From contig CANHGM010000016.1 in assembly GCA_947460345.1 (NCBI GenBank), positions 1 to 64,000 of the forward strand: a DNA stretch of 64,000 bases. The letters run 5' to 3'. The translations under genes were made by a program, and so were the position numbers. The notes under the pieces are model-generated. The model did no database searches and had not been told where the DNA came from. It worked only from the letters and a program-made list of their open reading frames with translations. Shown here piece after piece: positions 1 through 7,437 of the stretch (positions within the stretch are counted from its first letter, which is position 1; each line of letters starts with the position of its first letter). Source of the stretch: Bacteroidota bacterium. GTDB taxonomy: Bacteria > Bacteroidota > Bacteroidia > UKL13-3.

Positions 1-162
1 AAAGGCGAAGGTTTGTTTTGGGTAATGCCTGTTGAAAAAACGGTTAGACAAAATGACAAAGAAATTATTAGCAAAAAAAAGGGTGCTTATGTTACAAAAC
101 GCTGGCGACTAATTGCGACAATATTAAAGCGAATACCGAGACCAATTTATGACAAAATGTAA
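1..162 (+). CDS. SDR-family oxidoreductase, C-terminal fragment
   Basis: This is the 3' end of a gene that begins outside the window; 53 codons are open from the first base to a TAA at 160-162. The tail, with GLFWVMPVEK near the start and RWRLIATILKRIPRPIYDKM at the very end, resembles the C-terminus of short-chain dehydrogenases that end with a membrane-associating basic-hydrophobic segment after the substrate-binding region. The Rossmann and YxxxK parts are not present here, so the family call rests on this tail alone. A strong hairpin follows about 60 bases downstream. Substrate unknown. Confidence 0.5.
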   Translation, partial: KGEGLFWVMPVEKTVRQNDKEIISKKKGAYVTKRWRLIATILKRIPRPIYDKM

Positions 163-222
163 CGACAAAAATGAACAACGAAGGCATAACATTTAGCCGA
201 GTAGACGAAAAGCCCTCGCAAA

Positions 223-256
223 AAAGCCCTTGAGATGCACAAATCTCAAGGGCTTT
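223..256. terminator. 14-bp perfect hairpin, probable bidirectional terminator
   Basis: AAAGCCCTTGAGAT (223-236) pairs perfectly with ATCTCAAGGGCTTT (243-256) around a 6-base loop. The stem ends in A/T on both sides, so it could act on either strand. It lies downstream of the SDR fragment. Confidence 0.65.
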
Positions 257-778
257 GACCATCATGTAATTGTATATTTTGGCATGGTCGATTTCGAATG
301 AATGATAAGATATATATATTTTAGGCTGTCATTCATTCTCAATTATCGTTCTACTCGGTGTTGACTGAAACGCGCTAGTTCTTAGGGAAAAAGTAGCTTT
401 TCCAATTAGCCCTTTTGTATCTATTTCCTAAAAGTTGTATATTGGTTTTATACTTTTTTAAGCGCTGTATATATTTTTTCAAGGTCATTATATATATATT
501 GAGTCTGAGTGAATTTTAATTTTGTATATATTTTTGTTTAGGCATATTCCTTCCCCATGCTGCAATTGTTGTTTTTGCAGTTGTGTATATTTGCGAGGGG
601 GGGGGATGAAGAGGTAGTATCGAGATTTATTATATATTTTCATTCACGTTTGACTATATATTTTTGTTTGTAAGTAATAGATACGAGCTCCAATCGTACT
701 CGCAAAGCGTTAGCAGTTCTATTCGGCTGCGGTTCAGGGCGAGCGATTTTCAAATACCGCCAAATTGCCAAGCCGTGT
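257..778. other. Intergenic region without a recognisable gene
   Basis: About 520 bases hold no convincing coding region. Visible features are several TATATA runs (near 311, 490, 521, 634 and 654) and a run of nine G at 597-605. A 79-codon plus-strand reading frame from 664 mostly lies over the end of the minus-strand FAD oxidoreductase gene or low-complexity DNA and I do not call it. Confidence 0.5.
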
Positions 779-1819
779 TCATTTCCTCAAAAACCTATTC
801 ACATCTATTTCTTTACTTAATGGCATATGGCCTGCAAGCACTTGGGCTAGGTGTTGGGCAAAATAGGGTGCCAACAAAATGCCTTTGGCCCCAAGGCCGT
901 TAAACACCCCTAACTTTGGGTGCTGCGGGTGAAAGCCTATCACGGGTCTTCTGTCGGTGATGGCTGGGCGTATGCCTGCTTTGTGGGCTACCACCTCAAA
1001 AGGTAGGTTTATTACTTTTTGTACTTTCAGCATCAGCTCTTCTTTGCCTTCTGCTGTGGGTTGGTTGTCTATTTGGTCCCAGTTATAGGTTGCTCCAACT
1101 ATATAGGTGTCGTTGCCTTGTGGTAATATATATACCCCACTTTGGATGATATAATCAGCTTTAAAATTTTCTACCTTAATGGTGAGCACCTCTCCCTTGG
1201 CAGGTTTAAAAGGTATATAATCGAACCACGGGTTGTTTTGTGCTTGCACTCCTTCGCAAAAAAACAGGTAATCTGCTGTGATGTTTTGGTAGGTAACGCC
1301 TTGTGGGGTATGCTCTACATGGGCATAGTTAAACAACTCTGGGATATATACTAACTGCGGATGTTGTTGGGTGCGGCATTGGTGTAAAAGTGTGTGGGTA
1401 CGCACATAGCCTGAGCCCGTAAACCACTGCCCGCCATAGGGTTGGATGATATGTGGTGAGGCCGGTGGGCGTTGCTGTATCCAAGGCATATACTTGGCAT
1501 CTGTGGCTTTGGTAGCCCAGTTGTTTTGATGCTCTATGCTGTCAAACAACATATATAAATCTAAAGGATGAATAAGCGGGGTGCGGTATTTGGCTTGAAG
1601 TTGGGTATAGAACTGTTGGCATGCGGGCAGCAGCTGTGCAGCCATCCATGAGGTAGTGATGCGTTTGGCAATGATGGGGTTATATACCCCCGCAGCAACA
1701 AGACTTGAAGAAGTAGTAGGGGCTTGGTCGTATATATATACTTTATACCCTTGCAACAGTAGTGTTTCAGCCAGCACAGTGCCTGCTATACCCTGCCCTA
1801 CTATAATAACCGATTTCAA
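779..1819 (-). CDS. FAD-dependent oxidoreductase (DAO family)
   Basis: The 346-residue protein opens with a dinucleotide-binding fold: GxGxxG at residues 8-13 and an acidic residue at 31 at the end of the second strand. The C-terminal GLGAKGILLAPYFA segment fits the FAD-closing motif of the D-amino-acid oxidase/glycine oxidase/MnmC-C group. The AAGVYNPI stretch near residue 45 is also typical of MnmC-C-like relatives. Such enzymes oxidise amines or amino acids with FAD; the substrate cannot be read here. No signal peptide, so probably cytoplasmic. It starts 5 bases after the transketolase subunit gene, so the two are probably co-transcribed. Confidence 0.8.
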   Translation of the reverse strand: MKSVIIVGQGIAGTVLAETLLLQGYKVYIYDQAPTTSSSLVAAGVYNPIIAKRITTSWMAAQLLPACQQFYTQLQAKYRTPLIHPLDLYMLFDSIEHQNNWATKATDAKYMPWIQQRPPASPHIIQPYGGQWFTGSGYVRTHTLLHQCRTQQHPQLVYIPELFNYAHVEHTPQGVTYQNITADYLFFCEGVQAQNNPWFDYIPFKPAKGEVLTIKVENFKADYIIQSGVYILPQGNDTYIVGATYNWDQIDNQPTAEGKEELMLKVQKVINLPFEVVAHKAGIRPAITDRRPVIGFHPQHPKLGVFNGLGAKGILLAPYFAQHLAQVLAGHMPLSKEIDVNRFLRK

Positions 1820-1824
1820 ATCAA

Positions 1825-2781
1825 CTAGTTTTTTCGGGCTATAGCTTTTAGGGCTGCCTCAACTATGTTTACGGTCTCTAAACCATATTTTACAAGCAGT
1901 TGTTCAGGAGTTCCACTTTCGCCAAAGCTATCGTTCACAGCTACATACTCTATTGGTTTTGGTTTGTTAAGGGCTAGTAATTGAGCAATGCTGTCGCCCA
2001 AACCGCCGTTGCGTTGGTGCTCTTCAGCGGTAACCACACATCCAGTTTTAGCCACCGATTTCAATACCGCTTCGTTGTCGAGTGGTTTGATGGTGTGTAT
2101 ATTGATAATCTCTGCGTTGATGCCTTTTTCAGCGAGTATATGGCCTGCTTCTATGGCTTTCCACACAAGATGGCCTGTAGCAAAAATGCTTACGTCAGTG
2201 CCCTCGTTTAGCATTAACGCTTTTCCTATAATAAATTCTTGGTCAGGAGTAGTGAAATTAGGCACTACGGGTCTGCCAAAACGTAAATATACAGGCCCTT
2301 CGTAGTTGGCTATGGCTAGGGTAGCTGCTTTGGTTTGATTATAGTCGCATGGGTTTATTACGGTCATGCCCGGAAGCATTTTCATGAGCCCAATATCCTC
2401 TAATATTTGGTGGGTGGCTCCATCTTCACCCAAAGTAAGACCGGCATGTGAAGCACATATTTTTACATTCTTACCTGAGTAAGCAACGCTTTGGCGAATT
2501 TGGTCGAACACCCTGCCAGTAGCAAAGTTAGCAAAAGTGCCTGCAAAAGGTATTTTACCCCCTATAGTAAGCCCTGCACTCATCCCTATCATATTGGCTT
2601 CAGATATACCACATTGTATAAACCTGTGAGGAAACTCTTTTTGGAAAGCATCCATTTTTAAAGAACCTGTTAAATCGGCACAAAGGGCTACCACATTGGA
2701 GTTGTTTTTGCCTGCTTCTAAAAGGCCTGCACCAAAACCTGAACGGGTGTCTTTGTTATCGTATATGGTAAAGTTTTTCAT
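1825..2781 (-). CDS. Transketolase, C-terminal subunit
   Basis: At 318 residues this matches the half-size transketolase subunit carrying the pyrimidine-binding and C-terminal domains. Motifs seen are LCADLTGS, GISEANMIGMSAGL (the conserved glutamate that activates thiamine diphosphate) and GLTLGEDGATHQ. With an N-terminal partner carrying the diphosphate-binding domain it would move two-carbon units between sugar phosphates in the pentose phosphate pathway. The partner is usually the adjacent gene in split systems, but here the neighbours are a VWA protein upstream and an FAD oxidoreductase downstream. DXS-like activity is less likely given the length. Confidence 0.88.
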   Translation of the reverse strand: MKNFTIYDNKDTRSGFGAGLLEAGKNNSNVVALCADLTGSLKMDAFQKEFPHRFIQCGISEANMIGMSAGLTIGGKIPFAGTFANFATGRVFDQIRQSVAYSGKNVKICASHAGLTLGEDGATHQILEDIGLMKMLPGMTVINPCDYNQTKAATLAIANYEGPVYLRFGRPVVPNFTTPDQEFIIGKALMLNEGTDVSIFATGHLVWKAIEAGHILAEKGINAEIINIHTIKPLDNEAVLKSVAKTGCVVTAEEHQRNGGLGDSIAQLLALNKPKPIEYVAVNDSFGESGTPEQLLVKYGLETVNIVEAALKAIARKN

Positions 2782-2795
2782 TTATATATATGAAT

Positions 2796-4160
2796 TTATA
2801 ATTTGATTAATGTTGATTGGGCACTGGTAATACTGAAGTCTTTCTCAAACGTAGCCGAAGCCTTGGTTTGATGCTTGTATCTGTATATAATTTTATAAGG
2901 CTTGTCTAAGGTAGGTTGTAAAGAAATAACCTTTTGTCTTAGGTTTACATCAAGGTCGCAAACCCATTCTAGCTTGTTGTTGTTCCACTGATATATAGCC
3001 CCATACAGGTCAATGGTGCTTACTAGGCTTAGTTTGCCTGGCGTTGGTATTTCTATTTTGGTGGTTTTAAGAGGCTCAATTGGAATCTCTTTTAAGTATA
3101 TACGTGGCAGGGTAAGTATTTCTAAATCATAGTTGCCAATGATATACCTCCGGTTGGTGTTAAAGTCTTGCTCGGTAAGGGTGTGGTGCTCTCCTGCTTT
3201 TTTTACTAGGCATTCTACCCGTTCGTTGGGTCCTATTCCGTTTACTATCAGTTGTAGATTGCTTTGAGGCACATCTATAGGGATGGTGTTGTGTTTGCCT
3301 GCTTGTAGTTCTACATTCTCTTTGGTTACAGGCGGCATGGTATGAACCACAATTTTATATTTGATGGTGGGTTCAATGGTGAGGGTATCAGGTAGGTTTC
3401 TGTCGTTAAGGGTATGTATAAAGTTATATTCTAATCCGCCTTTGTCTTGGTTATAAAACGTCATGCCCACATTGCTTTCGGTGGCTGAGCCATAGGCATC
3501 AATTAAGTTTACTTGGCATGTTGTGTTGTTCATGGCTTGTGAGATTACCACATTCATCACTTTTTGGAAACCCTCTTCTGTTTGCACATCGTAATAACGA
3601 CCCACGCATTGGTAAGCTGTTTTAAAATCAACACCGCCATCAAGTCCAATAACAAAAGGTTTGAGTATAACACCTGCTTTCTGAAGGGCTTCGCTCACAG
3701 CACATGGGTCGCCTTGGCATTCTTCTATTCCATCGGTGATGAGTATAAGTATATTGCGGGCACCAGGGTCTTTAGGAAAATCGTTAGCCGCTTGCAACAG
3801 CGAATGAGCTATAAGCGTATATCCTTTTGGGTTTATAGATTTTATTTTTTGAATGATGAGGTCGTTATTGCCTTTGGCAAAGGGTACCTCCAGTTTGGTG
3901 TCTTTACAATCATGGTATGATGTAGGTTGGGTGTGGCCAAAAACCCTCAAGGCAATTTCGAGTTTGTCTACATCTTTTAAGCTATCTACTATGTGGGTGA
4001 GTAGTTTTTTAGCTGCATCTATACGGGTGCCCTTGTTTAACTTGGCATACATAGAGCCAGAGCCGTCAAGCAAAAAAAGAATTCGAGTGGTTTTTTTCTG
4101 GGCAGTAATGTGGTTGGTATAGAACAAGCAACAAACAAAGAAAACTAGTATTTTATGCAT
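2796..4160 (-). CDS. Secreted von Willebrand factor A domain protein
   Basis: Residues 1-21 form a signal peptide ending TAQ. A VWA domain follows, with the metal-binding DGSGS at 32-36, a conserved Thr in GYTLIAHS, and ITDGIEEC later in the fold. The remaining 240 residues are beta-rich with no motif I recognise; repeated short beta stretches suggest carboxypeptidase-regulatory-like or Ig-like modules. VWA proteins bind other proteins through a coordinated divalent metal. It is predicted periplasmic or surface-exposed and lacks a T9SS sorting domain. It is 14 bases upstream of the transketolase subunit and may share its transcript; no functional link is evident. Confidence 0.8.
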   Translation of the reverse strand: MHKILVFFVCCLFYTNHITAQKKTTRILFLLDGSGSMYAKLNKGTRIDAAKKLLTHIVDSLKDVDKLEIALRVFGHTQPTSYHDCKDTKLEVPFAKGNNDLIIQKIKSINPKGYTLIAHSLLQAANDFPKDPGARNILILITDGIEECQGDPCAVSEALQKAGVILKPFVIGLDGGVDFKTAYQCVGRYYDVQTEEGFQKVMNVVISQAMNNTTCQVNLIDAYGSATESNVGMTFYNQDKGGLEYNFIHTLNDRNLPDTLTIEPTIKYKIVVHTMPPVTKENVELQAGKHNTIPIDVPQSNLQLIVNGIGPNERVECLVKKAGEHHTLTEQDFNTNRRYIIGNYDLEILTLPRIYLKEIPIEPLKTTKIEIPTPGKLSLVSTIDLYGAIYQWNNNKLEWVCDLDVNLRQKVISLQPTLDKPYKIIYRYKHQTKASATFEKDFSITSAQSTLIKL

Positions 4161-4165
4161 GGCTT

Positions 4166-4708
4166 TTATTCGTTTAATCTTATTAACGCAAAAAGTGCAT
4201 AATTTATCATATCTCTAAAATTTGCATCTATTCCTTCGCTCATAATGGTTTTGCCGCTGTTGTCTTCTATTTGTCTGATGCGTAATAACCGCATCAATAT
4301 CATATCAGTAAACGTGCTTACTTTCATTTCTCTCCAAGCTTCGCCGTAGTCTGAGTTTTTAGCGGCCATCAAGTCAAATGTAATTTGAGCTTCGCAGTTG
4401 TAAAGGTCTAAAAGGGCAGCTTCGCTTAGGTTTTCTGTACTATCACTTATACCCAAAGAAAGTTGAATAAGCGATATAAAACAATAATTGACAATGCCAA
4501 TATATTCGCTTTCTACACCTTCATCTACCGTATATGAGCCTTTTTCTTCAATAGTTCTGATTCTTTTGGCTTTGATGAAAATTTGATCGGCGATGCTTGA
4601 TAACCTAAGCACCCGCCATGAGGTGCCATAATCTGCATTTTTTTTAACCAACACGTCTCTGCATTTGCTTAGAGCGGCTTGGTATTGGGTGGTGGTATGT
4701 GGATTCAC
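4166..4708 (-). CDS. DUF1599 domain protein with two tandem copies
   Basis: This 180-residue cytoplasmic protein consists of two related halves. KKNADYGTSW (22-31) is echoed by KNSDYGEAW (117-125), and each is followed by a helical segment with RIRTIEE / RIRQIED, a gap, then EGVESEYIGIVNY / EGIDANFRDMINY. DUF1599 is a Bacteroidota-typical family, associated in domain databases with nucleotide modification; its activity is not established to my knowledge. The K-N-x-D-Y-G core is the best candidate functional site. It ends 5 bases before the VWA gene starts on the same strand and has a good promoter match upstream. Confidence 0.8.
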   Translation of the reverse strand: MNPHTTTQYQAALSKCRDVLVKKNADYGTSWRVLRLSSIADQIFIKAKRIRTIEEKGSYTVDEGVESEYIGIVNYCFISLIQLSLGISDSTENLSEAALLDLYNCEAQITFDLMAAKNSDYGEAWREMKVSTFTDMILMRLLRIRQIEDNSGKTIMSEGIDANFRDMINYALFALIRLNE

Positions 4709-4718
4709 TGCTTGGTTG

Positions 4719-4747
4719 CAAAGTTAAAACTAAAACTATAAAAGCAA
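4719..4747 (-). promoter_or_regulatory. Bacteroidota-type promoter for the DUF1599 gene
   Basis: On the minus strand TTG (4745-4747) is followed after 18 bases by TAACTTTG (4719-4726), matching TTG-N17-23-TAnnTTTG. It sits just upstream of the start codon at 4708, implying a very short leader. Confidence 0.5.
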
Positions 4748-4750
4748 TAG

Positions 4751-6589
4751 CTATAATTTTGCTAAATTGGGTAAATGATTTCCTATCTTATCAATTCGGC
4801 TTTTAAGACCACTTGCTTCGTGAATTTCTTTTAATGAAAAATACAGAAAAAAAGAAGCATATGTCCAAAGGGTTGCAGCAATAGAAAAAATAAAAGTAGA
4901 TAAGCCTACATCCATTATCAGGGTGAAATTATTCATTACTTGCTCATCAACCGGAAGATTTGAAAAAATAACCTGTTGCATCAGAAGGGTGAGTGTAGAG
5001 GTAAACAAAAAATATATAAACGCTCCGATTAAATATATAATCAATGTCATACCGATAAACTTAAACGAGTCACTATAAATTAATTTAAAAACGGTAAAAA
5101 AGGAACTAAAAATATTTTTTTCGTACCTAGCCAAACCTATAAATAGCACCATAGAAATAGGAAAGAAAATTAAAACATTAAAAAAACCAACAGCGTATGA
5201 AACTAAAAACGGACTAAACAACAAAAGAGAAACTGCTAAACTGGCTGTCAGTATTCGGCTGTAATAAATATATATATTGGAAGTTGGAGGTTTTAAGTTT
5301 TTATCAAAACTATAAAAAGCAACATAAAAGATAGCAGTAAAAGTAAGAACGATAGGCCAATATATATATTCGTAATTTTCAAAATCTATTAAATTAACAA
5401 AATAATCTACAACTCGATATGTGTTAAGTACCAACAATTTTTCCTTAAATAAAAGCAAGCAAAACAAAGCAAAGACTAAAGATATAACAGCTGAAGATTT
5501 TATTATGTACACAATGTTCTTTCTTATATACCAAAACATCTCTCTAAAAATTTCGTCATTAGAACTGAGCTTAAACACATCAGGAACTTTGTTGTTTTCA
5601 GGTGGAAAAGCAAATTCTTTTTCAGGGGTTGCAAAGTGTCCTTTTTTATTTTTGTATAAAGGTAATATATAAAAATAGCCAACCACAAAAGCCAATGAAA
5701 CTAAGATAAGAGAAAGTTTAATAACAGAGGAAACCTCGTCGTGTCTAGTGATCCATGTTTCTACAATGGCTGCAAAAAAAGTAAAAGGAAGTACAGATAA
5801 AAATATTTTAATGCCTCTGAGTGCCGACAGTTGAAATGCATGAATGCGTTTATAACTGCCCGGGAACAAAAGCCCCCTGCCTAGTGTGATTCCAGCAGCA
5901 GCAACAATTACCATCATGCCTAGTTCTAATGTGCCATGAAGCCAAATAGTTAAAGCCGACGCTATAAGCAACCCTTTGGCATAAAAAAAATATTGAAAAG
6001 TACCAACCATTACCCCGTTATATATAACAAACATAATAGTACCTATAGAAAGCAAGGCCCCCATTACAAACATCAAAAAGTCTATTCGTAAATTATTGGT
6101 GGCTATTCTAAAAAACATATCAAAAGTGTTGTCTTGTTTATATACGCCCATGGGGTTGCCTTTGGCTATATTCTCTTCGGTCATTCTTATATAATCTTCA
6201 CCTAGAAAATAAGAAGCAAAATCTTTGTCGTAGTGAGATGAAACACAACCTATAAAAACAGAAATTAGAAATATAGCAGTTGATATATATAGTTCAATTC
6301 GTGCTTCATATAAGGCTCTTGGCAATTCATTTAGCCAAAAATTAATAATTTTTTTACCAATATGGTGTTTTTTGTTTTTATAAATACTTTGAAAAGCTTT
6401 GCGTGCAATTCCGTTTATATATATTCTTACACTTCTATTGGGATAAAAGGTTCTAGCATAAGATAAATCATCAGTGATTTCAACAAAATATCTGCTAAGC
6501 TCATCTGGATCTTTTTTGGTTTTGTTTGTCAGCTTTTCAAACTCTTTCCACTTATCTTTATTCTGATTTATAAAAGAAGTTTCACGCAT
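4751..6589 (-). CDS. SpoIIM (stage II sporulation protein M)-like membrane protein with a long C-terminal membrane extension
   Basis: The N-terminal half starts with a cytoplasmic helix (MRETSFINQNKDKWKEFEKL) and carries several membrane segments; LWLHGTLELGMM-like and AAAGITLGRGLLFPG regions around 215-245 fit the SpoIIM/DUF95 family. That family usually runs to about 320 residues in non-sporulating bacteria. Here 612 residues are present: after a soluble stretch near 320-350 there are about six further membrane segments. The gene is divergent from an RDD-family gene, a pairing common in Bacteroidota. The role outside sporulation is unknown; the extension is discussed under findings. Confidence 0.75.
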   Translation of the reverse strand: MRETSFINQNKDKWKEFEKLTNKTKKDPDELSRYFVEITDDLSYARTFYPNRSVRIYINGIARKAFQSIYKNKKHHIGKKIINFWLNELPRALYEARIELYISTAIFLISVFIGCVSSHYDKDFASYFLGEDYIRMTEENIAKGNPMGVYKQDNTFDMFFRIATNNLRIDFLMFVMGALLSIGTIMFVIYNGVMVGTFQYFFYAKGLLIASALTIWLHGTLELGMMVIVAAAGITLGRGLLFPGSYKRIHAFQLSALRGIKIFLSVLPFTFFAAIVETWITRHDEVSSVIKLSLILVSLAFVVGYFYILPLYKNKKGHFATPEKEFAFPPENNKVPDVFKLSSNDEIFREMFWYIRKNIVYIIKSSAVISLVFALFCLLLFKEKLLVLNTYRVVDYFVNLIDFENYEYIYWPIVLTFTAIFYVAFYSFDKNLKPPTSNIYIYYSRILTASLAVSLLLFSPFLVSYAVGFFNVLIFFPISMVLFIGLARYEKNIFSSFFTVFKLIYSDSFKFIGMTLIIYLIGAFIYFLFTSTLTLLMQQVIFSNLPVDEQVMNNFTLIMDVGLSTFIFSIAATLWTYASFFLYFSLKEIHEASGLKSRIDKIGNHLPNLAKL

Positions 6590-6615
6590 TCAATATTCAT
6601 ACTTAAATTTCGCAC

Positions 6616-6634
6616 CAAATCTAATGTATTTTTG
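6616..6634. promoter_or_regulatory. Divergent -7 elements between SpoIIM-like and RDD genes
   Basis: TAGATTTG on the minus strand (6616-6623) and TATTTTTG on the plus strand (6627-6634) both match TAnnTTTG and lie back to back in the 60-base gap. I could not find a good TTG -33 element at standard spacing for either. Confidence 0.35.
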
Positions 6635-6649
6635 TTGAATAAGAAATAG

Positions 6650-7390
6650 ATGCAAAGCGTAGAGATTAAAACGACTCAAAATGTAGTCATAGAACATGAG
6701 CTTGCTTCGGTAGGGTCTAGAATTTTGGCATGGGTCATAGATACTGTTTTGTTAGGTTTGTTTATATGGATACATGCTTTAATATATATTTCTACAAATA
6801 AAGGAATGCCTGAAAACAAAGCTGTACTATACACTTTAATAATTTACCTTACCTTAGTTTTTTTGCTCTATAATCCTATTTGCGAAATATATGTTAATGG
6901 ACAAACGCTGGGCAAACGTCTTTTAAATATTAGGGTAATAAAGCTAGATAGAAGCAGAAGCGACTTTCAATCTTTTTTGATTAGAGGCGTGTTTAGAATG
7001 GTTGATATTAACCTATGTGCTGGAACTTTAGCTTTTATCTTTATTTCATCATCGCCCAAAAGACAAAGGCTTGGTGATTTGCTAGCACACACTGCAGTAG
7101 TAAAAACAGAATCAAGAATAAATTTGGCATTAGACGATTTAATGAAAATTGACACTCTTGAAAATTATACGCCTACATACCCTCAAGTAAAACGGTTAAC
7201 TGATGAAGAAATTATTACAATAAGGCAGTTATTAGATAGATACAGAAAATACCCAAACAAGGCTCACCACCAAGCTTTAAGAGAATTAATTTTAAAGCTT
7301 TGCTTGGTTTTAGAAATTGACAAGCCAACCAACAAACCTGAAATTTTCTTAAGAAATATAGTGAAAGACTATATCGTGTTAACTAGATAA
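6650..7390 (+). CDS. RDD family membrane protein
   Basis: The 246-residue protein has the RDD layout: an early VGSRILAWVIDTVLLG segment (about residues 21-37) with the Arg and Asp that name the family, a second membrane helix, NGQTLGKRLLNIRV around 82-95 and a third helix, then a soluble tail of about 100 residues. RDD proteins are poorly characterised; some have been proposed as ion or solute transporters. It is transcribed away from the SpoIIM-like gene, and the downstream M1 peptidase reading frame touches its stop codon. Confidence 0.8.
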   Translation: MQSVEIKTTQNVVIEHELASVGSRILAWVIDTVLLGLFIWIHALIYISTNKGMPENKAVLYTLIIYLTLVFLLYNPICEIYVNGQTLGKRLLNIRVIKLDRSRSDFQSFLIRGVFRMVDINLCAGTLAFIFISSSPKRQRLGDLLAHTAVVKTESRINLALDDLMKIDTLENYTPTYPQVKRLTDEEIITIRQLLDRYRKYPNKAHHQALRELILKLCLVLEIDKPTNKPEIFLRNIVKDYIVLTR

Positions 7391-7437
7391 TGGCACAAAG
7401 TCTACATTTATTTTCATTATACTATATTTGTAAAAAA

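Noticed and set aside
597-605. Run of nine G as a phase-variable tract
   Set aside because: It lies outside any gene and not at a visible promoter, so no switch can be supported.
664-903. 79-codon plus-strand frame near the start
   Set aside because: It overlaps the end of the FAD oxidoreductase on the other strand and has no recognisable domain.
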